A stretch of 64,000 nt of DNA from JAVJUV01 sp040220415 (GCA_040220415.1 JAVJUV010000140.1:40691-104690), one strand, 5' to 3'; positions 1-9,127 are shown, counted from the stretch's first letter. Notes: generated from the sequence alone by a model not told the origin. A program made the numbers and translations.

Positions 1-794
1 CCCCCTTCGATGATGTGGATGTGATCGAGGGGCAGGCGTCGGTTGGTGTCGAGATCGAAACGCAACTCGGCGGCGCGCCCGACCTGATCGTCATGCCGGT
101 GGGCGGGGGTGGCCTGTCCGCCGGCGTGCGCAGCTATCTCGGCGATTACTGCGGGTATGCCCTCGTGGAACCGGAGGGCGGCGCCTGTCTCGGCGCGGCT
201 TTACAGGCAGGTCGACCCGTGCGTCTGAGCCAGGTGGTAACCTTCGCCGATGGAGCCGCCGTTGCGCAGATCGGGGAAAAGACATTCGAACGCCTGGGCG
301 ATCTCGACCCTGAGTGCGCAATGACGGTCAATGAAGACCGGCTTTGTATGACGATCCTCGAAATGTTGAATGTGGAAGGTATCGTTCTGGAGCCCGCGGG
401 CGCGTTGGCCGTCGATGCCCTGAAAGATCTTCGTAAGTTCGTTCGCGGCAAACGGGTGGTTTGTGTCACGTCCGGCGGCAATTTCGACTTCGAGCGTCTG
501 CCCGAGGTTCGCGAACGTGCCCTTCGGTCTTCCGGTATCAAGAAATACTACATCCTGAGAATGCCACAGAGGCCGGGCGCGCTGCGGGATTTTCTGAACA
601 TACTGGGACCGCACGATGACATCTCGCGCTTCGAGTACCTGAAGAAATCCGCCCGCAACTTCGGTTCGGTCCTGATAGGGATCGAGGCCAGCAGCGCGGA
701 GAATTTCGCGCGGATTGAAGCGAGTATGAAGACCTCCGGCTTTGCGTTCCGGGACATCACAAATGACGAAGTGCTCGCAGAGTTCCTGATCTAG
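1..794 (+). CDS. ilvA: threonine ammonia-lyase, C-terminal part (5' truncated by window)
   Basis: This PLP enzyme deaminates threonine to 2-oxobutanoate, the first step of isoleucine synthesis. The open frame runs in from base 3 with a typical PFDD...VIEGQ segment, so the start and the PLP-binding lysine lie outside the window. The glycine loop PVGGGGLSAG that holds the PLP phosphate is visible, followed by the conserved TSGGNFD segment. The last 85 residues or so look like the single ACT-type regulatory domain of short biosynthetic IlvA proteins (YYILRMPQRPGALRDFL). The stop overlaps the stop of the convergent Hpt gene by about 3 nt, leaving no room for a separate terminator. A catabolic serine/threonine dehydratase is less likely because of the C-terminal regulatory domain. 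Confidence 0.9.
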   Translation, partial: PFDDVDVIEGQASVGVEIETQLGGAPDLIVMPVGGGGLSAGVRSYLGDYCGYALVEPEGGACLGAALQAGRPVRLSQVVTFADGAAVAQIGEKTFERLGDLDPECAMTVNEDRLCMTILEMLNVEGIVLEPAGALAVDALKDLRKFVRGKRVVCVTSGGNFDFERLPEVRERALRSSGIKKYYILRMPQRPGALRDFLNILGPHDDISRFEYLKKSARNFGSVLIGIEASSAENFARIEASMKTSGFAFRDITNDEVLAEFLI

Positions 795-1126
795 GCTGCC
801 GCGAAACGGTGCAGACCGCGAACGAAGGCCTGCTTCGACTGGTCATAACATGTAAGAATGGCGTCGGTGTCCGTTTCGGGTTCGGCGCTTTTGCCGGCCG
901 CAGTTTCCCCGGCCTGACACAAATCAGAGAATGCCGCGAAGCCAAGGTTCAGCGCACTCCCCTTGAGAAAATGCAACCTTGCGGCAAGCGTCTCGGCGTC
1001 GCGGCAATGCCTCAGCCTGGCCAGTTCGTCTTCGACCTCGAACAGAAACAGGTCGATCACCTCGTCAAAGTTGTCTTCCCCGACTTCCTCGCGCAGTTCG
1101 CTTACACGGTTCCAATCGATCATCAC
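791..1126 (-). CDS. Hpt (histidine phosphotransfer) domain protein
   Basis: This is a 111-residue protein consisting of one Hpt four-helix domain. The motif HFLKGSALNLG places the phosphorylatable histidine at residue 52, in the usual H-x-L-K-G-S context. Such proteins shuttle phosphoryl groups between hybrid kinases and response regulators. The divergent neighbour begins with a receiver domain, which makes it a plausible partner, although no hybrid kinase is present in this part of the window. The start used is the first of two adjacent ATG codons. The gene ends on top of the ilvA stop. Confidence 0.85.
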   Translation of the reverse strand: MMIDWNRVSELREEVGEDNFDEVIDLFLFEVEDELARLRHCRDAETLAARLHFLKGSALNLGFAAFSDLCQAGETAAGKSAEPETDTDAILTCYDQSKQAFVRGLHRFAAA

Positions 1127-1279
1127 GTTACCCCGGAATTCCTTCTTGTTCCCGAGGTTAGGCCTGATGAGTTAATCAAAGGTTGAGGGTTTAGCTCCGT
1201 TTAGAGGCAAATTTCGCACTTCATCGTTGGTTAAACCGCGGGCGCTAGTCGGATGTCACAAGGCTAGAGGCGGTGGCAG

Positions 1280-2545
1280 GTGGCGCAGGTTTCAAAACAT
1301 CAGGCTGGGCCGGAGGACTCATCCAAGGCGGTGCGCAAGGTGCTTGTCGTGGATGACAGCCCTTCGCAGAGGCTCACGTTGTCGCGAATGTTGCGTCAGG
1401 CCGGGTATTCGGTACGCGAAGCTGCCTCCGGCCAGGAAGCCCTGCTTTCGTGCCGGACCGATCCTCCGGACCTCGTATTCAGTGACTGGATGATGCCGGG
1501 CATGAACGGGCTGGCATTCTGCAATCAATTTCGCCAGATGCAGCGAGAGGGGTATGGGTACTTCATATTGCTGACTTCAAAGAGTGACAGGCAGGACATG
1601 GCGCGCGGTTTCGACGCCGGCGCCGACGACTTCCTGACAAAGCCGGTCAACGCTGCCGACCTTCGCGCACGTATCACTGCGGCCGAACGGGTCGTGCGGA
1701 TGGAAAGGGAACTTACAGAAAAAAATCGGCTGGTGCGGACGACGCTGGATGAACTCCAACAGATTCACGATGCCATCAACGGCGATCTCGTGGAGGCCCG
1801 AAAGCTGCAACAGTCCCTCGTTCGCGAGCGGTATCGGGATTTCGGCAGTGCGGAAGTGTCCCTGATGTTGCATTCCTGCGGACATGTCGGAGGCGATCTG
1901 GTCGGAATGTTCCAGATCAGCGAAACGCAGATTGGCGTGTACGGCATGGATGTCTCGGGCCACGGAATCAGCTCGGCACTGATGACAGCCCGGCTTGCCG
2001 GATACCTTTCAGCGACGACCCCCGAGCAGAATATCGCGCTCGTCACTAATGAGCACGGCAGCTTCCAAGGGCGTTGCCCCGGCCAAACCGCCTCGATACT
2101 GAACGAACTCATTCTGGGAGAGATCGAGACCGAGCATTACCTTACCTTGCTTCTGGCGGTACTTGATCTCGAAACCGGGGAAGTCGCCTTTGTCCAGGCC
2201 GGGCATCCGGCGCCTCTGGTTCAGCGTGCCTGTGGCCAGATCGAATATGCCGGCGACGGCGGGTTGCCTGTCGGTTTGCTGGGTCAGGCGACGTATCAAA
2301 CGCGCAAGGTGCACCTGTCTCCAGGCGATCGGCTGCTGATCTACTCAGACGGCATGATAGAATGCCGCGACCGCCGCGGCGACATGCTGGGCGAGACCGG
2401 CCTTGCGGAAGTAGTGACAGGGCTACGGCGGTCACGCGGGGCTGATTGCCTTGAATCGCTGGTCTGGCATCTCGCCGACATCACGGAAACAGATCAGTTC
2501 GACGATGACGTTTCGGCCGTCCTGCTTGAATTCAACGGGCGCTGA
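1280..2545 (+). CDS. response regulator with PP2C-type (RsbU/SpoIIE) serine phosphatase output
   Basis: The protein has 421 residues. Residues 20-135 form a receiver domain with the acidic pair D25/D26, phospho-acceptor D69 (FSDWMMPG) and K121 (LTKPV). A helical linker (about 138-180) is followed by a PPM phosphatase domain with metal-binding motifs GGDLVG (D205) and DVSGHG, and late motifs YSDGM and DDDVSAV. Proteins of this architecture dephosphorylate anti-anti-sigma factors in response to phosphorelay input. No anti-sigma or STAS gene is adjacent, so the target is unknown. The start is a GTG. The gene is divergent from the Hpt gene and overlaps the convergent Nudix gene by 14 nt. Confidence 0.85.
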   Translation: MAQVSKHQAGPEDSSKAVRKVLVVDDSPSQRLTLSRMLRQAGYSVREAASGQEALLSCRTDPPDLVFSDWMMPGMNGLAFCNQFRQMQREGYGYFILLTSKSDRQDMARGFDAGADDFLTKPVNAADLRARITAAERVVRMERELTEKNRLVRTTLDELQQIHDAINGDLVEARKLQQSLVRERYRDFGSAEVSLMLHSCGHVGGDLVGMFQISETQIGVYGMDVSGHGISSALMTARLAGYLSATTPEQNIALVTNEHGSFQGRCPGQTASILNELILGEIETEHYLTLLLAVLDLETGEVAFVQAGHPAPLVQRACGQIEYAGDGGLPVGLLGQATYQTRKVHLSPGDRLLIYSDGMIECRDRRGDMLGETGLAEVVTGLRRSRGADCLESLVWHLADITETDQFDDDVSAVLLEFNGR

Positions 2546-2975
2546 CATAGGCCCGCACGAAATGCCTGTCGCCCGAATTGCCGAGAGACCTGGCGGCAAT
2601 TTCCGGGCTGGCCCACAATGCGGTATGCCCGGCTTCGGCCGGGGGGCCATGAGGGCGAACGGGAAACGCCGTGTAGATCAGACAAAGCTTTTCCGCCCAT
2701 TTGTCGTATTCCGGCATGTACACGAAACGCCGAAATGCCCCCAACCTTCTTGGCTCGCCGATGACCCATCCGGTTTCTTCGTAGACCTCGCGATGTAAAG
2801 CCCTGAGTGGCGATTCGCCGGGATCGATACCCCCACCGGGCAATTGCAGTTCCGGTTCAGGCTCGTGTTGCAACGTAAGCAGCAGCTGACCTTGCCGCGC
2901 GAGGATGGCATATGCACCCATGCGGTGCGAATAGGCGATGTCACGGCGGGGCACCGGGCCGAATCTGGGGATCAT
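2532..2975 (-). CDS. Nudix hydrolase
   Basis: This 147-residue protein carries a complete Nudix box, beginning GGGIDPGES and ending REVYEETGW (G-x5-E-x7-R-E-U-x-E-E-x-G-U). Nudix enzymes hydrolyse nucleoside diphosphates linked to another group. The substrate cannot be told from sequence. The N-terminus RDIAYSHRMGAYAILARQGQLLLT is like a subgroup of MutT-like proteins. It is transcribed away from hslO and its 3' end overlaps the phosphatase gene by 14 nt. Confidence 0.8.
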   Translation of the reverse strand: MIPRFGPVPRRDIAYSHRMGAYAILARQGQLLLTLQHEPEPELQLPGGGIDPGESPLRALHREVYEETGWVIGEPRRLGAFRRFVYMPEYDKWAEKLCLIYTAFPVRPHGPPAEAGHTALWASPEIAARSLGNSGDRHFVRAYVSAR

Positions 2976-2984
2976 GCAGCCTCT

Positions 2985-3012
2985 CTTGGATCATCACTGG
3001 CGGTTCATATAT
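2985..3012 (+). promoter_or_regulatory. RpoH-like heat-shock promoter of hslO
   Basis: CTTG at 2985-2988 is followed after 17 nt by CATATAT at 3006-3012. This matches the alphaproteobacterial RpoH pattern CTTG-N17-CYTATNT with one mismatch. The site lies 40 nt upstream of the hslO start in the divergent gap. A sigma-70 reading (TTGGAT, 18 nt, TATAGT) overlaps it. Confidence 0.5.
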
Positions 3013-3051
3013 AGTCGCGGTATGCCAATTTCCGCGGCTTAAGGAAACTCC

Positions 3052-4047
3052 ATGACACTTGGTCAGAAAATCGCGTGGGATGATACGATCCTGCCGTTCC
3101 AGCTCGATGCCTCCGACATGCGCGGCCGCCTCGCCCGGTTGGACGGCGTGCTTGATGGCATTCTGCGCCAGCATGATTATCCTCCGGCCGTCGAAGCCCT
3201 TGTGGCCGAAATGGCCCTGCTGACCGCTCTTATCGGTCAGACGATCAAGCTGCGCTGGAAGCTCTCTCTTCAGGTCCAGACGGACGGTCCGGTGCGCATG
3301 ATCGCAACCGACTACTATGCACCGCAGGATGAGGGCGAGATGGCCCGAATTCGCGCCTATGCCAGCTTTGACAGAGACCGCGTGACCCACGAACGGCCCT
3401 TCGACCAGCTTGGCAAGGGATACTTCTCTGTCGTGATCGATCAGGGCCCGGGGTCCGATCCGTATCAGGGCATCACCCCGATCGCTGGCGGCAGCCTGAG
3501 CGCCTGTGCCGAGGCATATTTCGCCCAGTCGGAACAATTGCCTACACGTTTCGAGCTGAGCTTCGGGAAATCGACCGAGCGTGGGGAAGCCGAACACTGG
3601 CGTGCCGGGGGCATCATGGTTCAGCATATGCCCAAGGCTTCTCCCGGCATAATGGATGGCGGCACCGGGGAAGGAGGCCTATTGGTCGCGGATGACGTGG
3701 TCGGCGAAGAGGGCGAGGAAAACTGGAACCGGGTCAACATCCTGCTCGATACCGTCGAGGCGCTGGAGCTGATCGGTCCGTCGGTCGCACCGGCCGATCT
3801 TCTCGTGCGGCTGTTCCACGAGGAAGTGCCGCGCGCCTACGAGTTTCAGCCGGTTCGCTTCGGCTGTACCTGTTCGGAAGACCGCGTGCGGCAAAGCCTG
3901 TCGATCTATTCCGCCCGCGATATCGAAACCATGACGACCGAGGAAGGCGTCGTGACCGCAGATTGTCAGTTCTGTGGCGCCCATTACCGGCTCGACCCGG
4001 CGACCCTCGGGTTCGATGCGCCCGACACGCCCGATGATGACCGGTGA
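3052..4047 (+). CDS. hslO: Hsp33 redox-regulated chaperone
   Basis: Hsp33 is a cytoplasmic holdase that is switched on when its zinc-binding cysteines are oxidised during stress. The protein has 331 residues, and the C-terminal redox switch is complete: C272-x-C274 (FGCTCSED) and C305-x-x-C308 (CQFC). The first of several in-frame starts is preceded by AAGGAA. The gene has an RpoH-like promoter and leads a group with the CoA pyrophosphatase-type and tRNA nucleotidyltransferase genes, which it overlaps in series. The C-terminus is slightly extended and acidic (DTPDDDR). Confidence 0.95.
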   Translation: MTLGQKIAWDDTILPFQLDASDMRGRLARLDGVLDGILRQHDYPPAVEALVAEMALLTALIGQTIKLRWKLSLQVQTDGPVRMIATDYYAPQDEGEMARIRAYASFDRDRVTHERPFDQLGKGYFSVVIDQGPGSDPYQGITPIAGGSLSACAEAYFAQSEQLPTRFELSFGKSTERGEAEHWRAGGIMVQHMPKASPGIMDGGTGEGGLLVADDVVGEEGEENWNRVNILLDTVEALELIGPSVAPADLLVRLFHEEVPRAYEFQPVRFGCTCSEDRVRQSLSIYSARDIETMTTEEGVVTADCQFCGAHYRLDPATLGFDAPDTPDDDR

Positions 4048-4639
4048 CGCCGCCGGCCGCCTGCGAACGGCCGTCTCTCAGGCTCGCGCGCCGTCTTCCG
4101 ATTATGACCTGAATCCGGATACCGTGCTGCCGGAGGGGCGAAAGCTTCGACCGGCAGGCGTGCTCGTGCCTGTGCTGGCCCAGGGGGAAACGTCGCGATT
4201 ATACCTCACGAAGCGGTCGTCGGCGCTCAAGCATCACCCCGGGCAGATCGCGTTTCCCGGTGGCAAGCAGGACGAGGGCGACGCCGATATCACGGCGGCT
4301 GCGCTGCGCGAGGCACACGAGGAGATCGGCCTCGCACCGGAGAATGTCGAGGTTCTCGGTCTCATGCCGGCACACGAGACGGTGACCGGTTTTTGGGTTA
4401 CCCCGGTTATCGCCCTGGTACGAGAGCCGTTCACGCCGGTTCCGGAGCTTGGCGAAGTGGAGGAGGTGTTCGATGTACCGCTCGAACATATCCTGACGCC
4501 GGCTCACTTCAGCGTGCAGTCACGCCGTTGGCGGGGAAGCCGCAGGCACTACTATACGGTCCCTTTCGGTCCCTACTATATCTGGGGGGCGACGGCGCGT
4601 ATCCTGCGATCCATGGCTGACGCGCTCGAGAGCAGATGA
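4037..4639 (+). CDS. CoA pyrophosphatase-type Nudix hydrolase
   Basis: The protein has about 200 residues. It combines the Nudix box (GGKQDEGD..., REAHEEIGL) with the upstream signature LYLTKRSSALKHHPGQIAFP that marks enzymes hydrolysing CoA and acyl-CoA to 3',5'-ADP and phosphopantetheine derivatives. Two adjacent ATGs (4034 and 4037) are possible starts. Both lie inside the end of hslO, indicating translational coupling. The stop overlaps the next ATG by 4 nt. An open frame continues upstream to 3974 inside hslO but is not needed for the domain. Confidence 0.88.
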   Translation: MTGDAAGRLRTAVSQARAPSSDYDLNPDTVLPEGRKLRPAGVLVPVLAQGETSRLYLTKRSSALKHHPGQIAFPGGKQDEGDADITAAALREAHEEIGLAPENVEVLGLMPAHETVTGFWVTPVIALVREPFTPVPELGEVEEVFDVPLEHILTPAHFSVQSRRWRGSRRHYYTVPFGPYYIWGATARILRSMADALESR

Positions 4640-5790
4640 GACTTACCGGCGACTGGATCAGGAACGCGCCCACCCAGGCCGTTTGCCGCGCGCTTGAAAG
4701 CGCTGGCTATCAGGCGCTCTTCGTCGGTGGCTGTGTACGGGACGATCTTCTCGGAATGCCGGTGCGCGACATCGACATCGCCACCGATGCCCGTCCGGAA
4801 CATGTAATTACCTTGGCGGACGCGGCCGGCCTGAAGGCGGTGCCGACCGGCATCGAACATGGCACGATCACCGTCATTGCAAGTGGTCTCCCCCACGAGG
4901 TTACGACGTTCCGCAAGGATGTCGAAACCGATGGCCGTCGCGCCACGGTCGCCTTTTCCGACGACGTGGAAGAAGACGCACGCCGCCGCGATTTCACGAT
5001 GAACGCCCTCTACGCGCGTTCGGATGGCAAACTGATCGACCCTCTCAACGGGCTTCCGGACCTTCAGGCGGGCCACGTCCGCTTCATCGAGGATCCCGAG
5101 CAACGGATTCGCGAAGACTACCTGCGCATCCTTCGCTTTTTCCGATTCCATGCCTGGTACGGGTCGGGCGGGCTTGACGAAGACGGTCTTGCCGCCTGTG
5201 CCACGCTGGCCGACGGTATCCAGACCCTCTCGAAGGAACGGGTCGGATCGGAGGTCCTGAAGCTCCTCGCTGCGCCGGAGCCTGCGGCCGCCGTGGCCTC
5301 GATGCGCGGGGCCGGCATCCTTAGGCACATCCTGCCCGGTGCGGATGACGGCCTTCTGGGGCCGCTTGTCCATCTTGAACAATCGCTGTCAGTTAAGGTT
5401 GATCCAATCCGCAGGCTGGCCGCTCTCGGTGGTTCGGATCAGGCCGAGCACCTTCGTTTGAGCCGAGCCCAAGTCAAACAGCTTTCCCGAATCCAGGATG
5501 GACTGGAAAGCATGTTCGATGCAGGCGAAATCGGGTACAGGTTCGGGAAGGATGCCGGTGTCGATATCCTGCTTCTGAGATCAGCGGCAGAGAACCGTGA
5601 ACCCTCCGCGACTGAGCTGGAACGCATCGCGCAAGGTGCCTCGGCTGATTTCCCCGTATCCGCGGCTGACCTGATGCCGGGCTACCAGGGCAAGGCCCTT
5701 GGCCAAAAGCTGACCGAACTGGAGACGAAATGGATCGAGTCCGGTTTCACACTCGGCCGCGACGACCTGCTTGGTTCCGACCTGTCATAG
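4636..5790 (+). CDS. CCA tRNA nucleotidyltransferase / poly(A) polymerase family
   Basis: This 384-residue class II nucleotidyltransferase would add or repair the CCA end of tRNA. The head domain shows GGCVRDDLLG and the metal-binding DIDIAT motif, then RRDFTMNALY and the ribose/base-contact region EDYLRILRFFRFHAWYG. The C-terminal half is a less conserved helical domain. The length suits the short alphaproteobacterial form without an HD domain. It overlaps the preceding gene by ATGA, placing it at the end of the hslO group. Confidence 0.9.
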   Translation: MRLTGDWIRNAPTQAVCRALESAGYQALFVGGCVRDDLLGMPVRDIDIATDARPEHVITLADAAGLKAVPTGIEHGTITVIASGLPHEVTTFRKDVETDGRRATVAFSDDVEEDARRRDFTMNALYARSDGKLIDPLNGLPDLQAGHVRFIEDPEQRIREDYLRILRFFRFHAWYGSGGLDEDGLAACATLADGIQTLSKERVGSEVLKLLAAPEPAAAVASMRGAGILRHILPGADDGLLGPLVHLEQSLSVKVDPIRRLAALGGSDQAEHLRLSRAQVKQLSRIQDGLESMFDAGEIGYRFGKDAGVDILLLRSAAENREPSATELERIAQGASADFPVSAADLMPGYQGKALGQKLTELETKWIESGFTLGRDDLLGSDLS

Positions 5791-5857
5791 AGACTTCAAT
5801 TGACAATCTGATCAAAAACGGGCCATCTTCGCAGGACTGACGAAGGAGGGACGCAAG

Positions 5858-5884
5858 ATGTATCGCGGGATCTGGCTTAGCTAA
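5858..5884 (+). other. possible 8-residue leader ORF
   Basis: A tiny frame MYRGIWLS ends in TAA and is preceded by a strong ribosome-binding site (AAGGAGGG, 6-7 nt upstream). TTGACA at 5800-5805 and a weak CATCTT lie at promoter distance ahead of it. It precedes the ABC exporter gene by 78 nt. Whether it is translated is unknown; the good Shine-Dalgarno site is the only support. Confidence 0.25.
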
Positions 5885-5962
5885 GCCCATAATCCGTCCT
5901 ATGTGATACCGCGCGCGGCTTGTGCTGCGTTGCTTTGCGCCCCCCGATCAGGATGCCGTTCC

Positions 5963-7822
5963 ATGTTCAAGTTTTTCGAGAATCTTGTCGATCCGTATTG
6001 TGAGTATGCGGAAACAGACACGCCGCCGACCCGGCTCTGGCCGTTCATGCGCGATTACATGAAACCGTTTCGCCGGGTGTTCTGCGTGACCGCGATATTC
6101 TCGGTGCTCGTTGCCAGTATCGAACTCTGGCTGATCTACTACATGGGTCAACTGGTCGATCGCCTTTCCGGAGAGCCGGAAACGGTGTGGCAGCAATACG
6201 GTCTCGAGCTGATCGTGGTGGCCCTGTTCATTCTGATCCTGCGACCGCTGGTGCAGGCGATCGATGTGCTGCTGCTCAACAACACGATCATCCCGAACTT
6301 CGGCACCCTGATCCGCTGGCGCTCGCACAAGCACGTGCTGCGGCAGTCGGTGGGCTGGTTCGAGAATGATTTCGCCGGGCGCATTGCCAACCGGATCATG
6401 CAGACCCCGCCCGCCGCGGGAGAAGCCGTGTTCCAGGTGTTCGACGCCATCACCTTCGCTCTGGCCTACGTGATCGGTGCGGCGCTGATGCTGTCGGATG
6501 CGGATCCGCGGCTGGCGATCCCGATGGTCATCTGGCTTGTGCTCTACGCCATCCTCGTTCGCTGGGTCATGCGGCGCGTCGGGCCGGCGTCGAAGGCGGC
6601 GTCAGACGCGCGGTCGCAGGTGACGGGGCGCGTGGTGGATGCCTATACCAACATCCATTCGGTGAAGCTTTTCGCGCACCACAAACGCGAGCTTGAATAC
6701 GCCAAGGAAGCCATCGAGAACACCCGGACGACGTTCCGGGCCGAGATGCGGATCTACACCATCATGGATGTGGCGCTCGTGTTCCTGAACGGGCTGCTGA
6801 TCGTCGGTGTCGTCGGGTGGGCCATGCTGCTTTGGATGCAGGGCAGTGCGACGGTGGGCGCCGTGGCCGCGGCGACGGCGCTGACACTCCGCCTCAACGC
6901 CATGACCGGCTGGATCATGTGGGCGCTTACGACCTTCTTCCGCCAACTCGGTGTCGTCGCCGAAGGGATGGAGACGATCGCTCAGCCCATCGACCTTGTC
7001 GACGACCCGAACGCCAAGCCCCTGCAGATGACAGACGGCCGGATCGAAATCCAGGCGGTCTCGCATCATTACGGGCGCGGGGCAGGCGGGCTCGACCGTG
7101 TGAGCCTGACCATCGAGCCGGGCGAGAAGATCGGCCTGATCGGGCGGTCGGGGGCCGGCAAATCGACGCTCGTCAAGCTGTTGCTGCGCTTTTATGACGC
7201 CGAAGACGGTCGCATCCTGATCGACGGGCAGAACATATCGCACATTCAGCAGGACAGTCTTCGCGACCATGTCGGCATGGTTCAGCAGGACAGCGCGCTT
7301 CTGCACCGTTCGGTGCGTGACAACATTCTCTACGGCAAGCCGGACGCGAGCGAGGAAGAGATGCTGGAAGCGGCCCGCAAGGCCGAGGCGCACGAATTCA
7401 TCCTCGACCTGGAAGATCCCCAGGGTCGCAAAGGCTATGACGCGCATGTCGGTGAGCGCGGTGTGAAACTTTCGGGCGGGCAACGCCAGCGGATCACACT
7501 GGCGCGTGTCATCCTGAAGGATGCGCCCATCCTGCTCCTCGACGAGGCGACCAGCGCGCTCGACAGCGAGGTCGAGGCGGCGATTCAGCAGACCCTCTAC
7601 GGGATGATGGAGGGCAAGACGGTCATCGCCATTGCGCACCGCCTGTCGACCATCGCCCAGATGGATCGTATCATCGTGCTGGAACAGGGTCGCATCTTCG
7701 AGGAAGGCACCCATACCGAGCTGCTGGCCAAGGGCGGCCTTTACGCCCGTTTCTGGGAGCGGCAGTCGGGCGGGTTCCTGAACGCCGATGTAGAGGCCGA
7801 CAACGAGACCGCGGCGGAGTAA
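5963..7822 (+). CDS. ABC exporter, fused membrane and ATPase domains
   Basis: This half-transporter of about 619 residues has an N-terminal type I exporter membrane domain (six segments, residues about 35-330) and a C-terminal ATPase with Walker A GRSGAGKST, signature LSGGQRQR, Walker B ILLLDEATSALD and the switch histidine in IAIAHRLS. It would work as a dimer in the inner membrane. The substrate is unknown. The ATG at 5963 is preferred because the protein then begins MFKFFENLVDPY; a GTG at 5903 would add 20 residues without an obvious role. The rRNA methyltransferase gene follows after 3 nt. Confidence 0.88.
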   Translation: MFKFFENLVDPYCEYAETDTPPTRLWPFMRDYMKPFRRVFCVTAIFSVLVASIELWLIYYMGQLVDRLSGEPETVWQQYGLELIVVALFILILRPLVQAIDVLLLNNTIIPNFGTLIRWRSHKHVLRQSVGWFENDFAGRIANRIMQTPPAAGEAVFQVFDAITFALAYVIGAALMLSDADPRLAIPMVIWLVLYAILVRWVMRRVGPASKAASDARSQVTGRVVDAYTNIHSVKLFAHHKRELEYAKEAIENTRTTFRAEMRIYTIMDVALVFLNGLLIVGVVGWAMLLWMQGSATVGAVAAATALTLRLNAMTGWIMWALTTFFRQLGVVAEGMETIAQPIDLVDDPNAKPLQMTDGRIEIQAVSHHYGRGAGGLDRVSLTIEPGEKIGLIGRSGAGKSTLVKLLLRFYDAEDGRILIDGQNISHIQQDSLRDHVGMVQQDSALLHRSVRDNILYGKPDASEEEMLEAARKAEAHEFILDLEDPQGRKGYDAHVGERGVKLSGGQRQRITLARVILKDAPILLLDEATSALDSEVEAAIQQTLYGMMEGKTVIAIAHRLSTIAQMDRIIVLEQGRIFEEGTHTELLAKGGLYARFWERQSGGFLNADVEADNETAAE

Positions 7823-7825
7823 GGA

Positions 7826-9049
7826 TTGACGGAGTACACGATCAAGCGGCTGGGCCACCTTGGCGACGGGGTCGCCGAGGGCCCGATCTATGTGCCGGGT
7901 GCCCTTCCGGGCGAGGTGGTGACCGGCATGCCCGACGGAGAGCACCTGAAAGACGTCCGCATCGTCACGCCGTCCTCCGACCGGGTTTCGCCGCCGTGCC
8001 GCCACTTCAAGTCCTGTGGCGGCTGCCAGATGCAGCATCTGTCTGATGCGGCGCTGGCTGACTGGAAAACCGATATCGTCAGAACGGCCCTGCAGGCTCA
8101 AGGCCTCGGGACGGAATTCCTGCCCATTCACGTGTCGCCACCAAACTCCCGGCGCAGGGCCACGTTTTCGGCGCGCCGCACGAAGAAGGGCGCCATGGCG
8201 GGGTTTCACGGCAAGCAGTCCGAGGCCATTATCGATATCCCGGATTGCCATCTCCTTCACCCGCGCCTCATGGCAGCGCTGCCGGTGGCCGAGAAGCTGG
8301 CCGCGATCGGGGCAAGCCGCAAGACACCATTGCGCGTGGCGACAACGCTGTCCGAGCCGGGCCTCGACATCGCGGTGACCGATGGCAAGCCGCTGGACGG
8401 GGCCCTGCGGATGGCATTGGCTGAGCTCTGTCAGAACCGTGACCTGGCGCGGCTGAGCTGGGATGCGGAAATGATTGCCACGCGCCTGCCACCGGAGCAG
8501 CGGTTTGACGGTATTCCGGTCGTACCGCCTCCAGGCGCCTTTCTGCAGGCCACGAAGCAGGGTGAAGACGCACTTCGGACCGACGTTCTCGACATCGTCG
8601 ACGGTGCGTCATCCATCGTCGATCTGTTTGCAGGCTGTGGCACCTTCTCCCTTCCGGCCGCGCGCAAGGCGGCGGTACACGCTGTCGAAGGGGATCGAGC
8701 CATGACCGCCGCCCTCGATGCCGGGTGGCGATATGCAAAGGGCGTTCGGAAAGTCACGACGGAAACCCGCGACCTGTTTCGTCAGCCGCTTCAATCGGAT
8801 GAACTTTCGGCCTTTGACGCGGCCATCATCGATCCGCCGCGAGCTGGTGCCGAGGCGCAGATTGCGCAACTTGCGCAATCTGGCGTTCCGGTGATCGCGC
8901 ACGTTTCATGCAACCCGGTCACGTTCGCCCGCGATGCCGCCGTCTTGGTGCGCCACGGCTATGATCTGACCCGTCTGCGGGTCGTGGATCAGTTTCGCTG
9001 GTCCGTTCATGTCGAACTTGTCGCGGAATTTCGAAAGAACGCCTCGTAA
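7826..9049 (+). CDS. 23S rRNA (uracil-5-)-methyltransferase family (RlmD/RumA-like)
   Basis: The enzyme would transfer a methyl group from SAM to C5 of a uridine in 23S rRNA. An N-terminal TRAM-type RNA-binding segment is followed by a four-cysteine iron-sulfur site (C58, C64, C67 and C141), a Rossmann methyltransferase core (DLFAGCGTFSLPAA, DPPRAG) and the catalytic-cysteine motif HVSCNPVTFARD. The start appears to be TTG at 7826, 3 nt after the ABC exporter stop. The exact target uridine cannot be assigned. Confidence 0.88.
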   Translation: MTEYTIKRLGHLGDGVAEGPIYVPGALPGEVVTGMPDGEHLKDVRIVTPSSDRVSPPCRHFKSCGGCQMQHLSDAALADWKTDIVRTALQAQGLGTEFLPIHVSPPNSRRRATFSARRTKKGAMAGFHGKQSEAIIDIPDCHLLHPRLMAALPVAEKLAAIGASRKTPLRVATTLSEPGLDIAVTDGKPLDGALRMALAELCQNRDLARLSWDAEMIATRLPPEQRFDGIPVVPPPGAFLQATKQGEDALRTDVLDIVDGASSIVDLFAGCGTFSLPAARKAAVHAVEGDRAMTAALDAGWRYAKGVRKVTTETRDLFRQPLQSDELSAFDAAIIDPPRAGAEAQIAQLAQSGVPVIAHVSCNPVTFARDAAVLVRHGYDLTRLRVVDQFRWSVHVELVAEFRKNAS

Positions 9050-9127
9050 ACCTGCGTATTTCCCTTGGCCCGAGCCGGTGAAGTTCTGTAAAATGCGCCC
9101 ATCGGGGCAAGGATATCGAGACAAGCC

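Noticed and set aside
6602..8260. 552-residue minus-strand frame across the ABC exporter and rRNA methyltransferase
   Set aside because: No domain is visible, and both plus-strand genes carry complete motifs.
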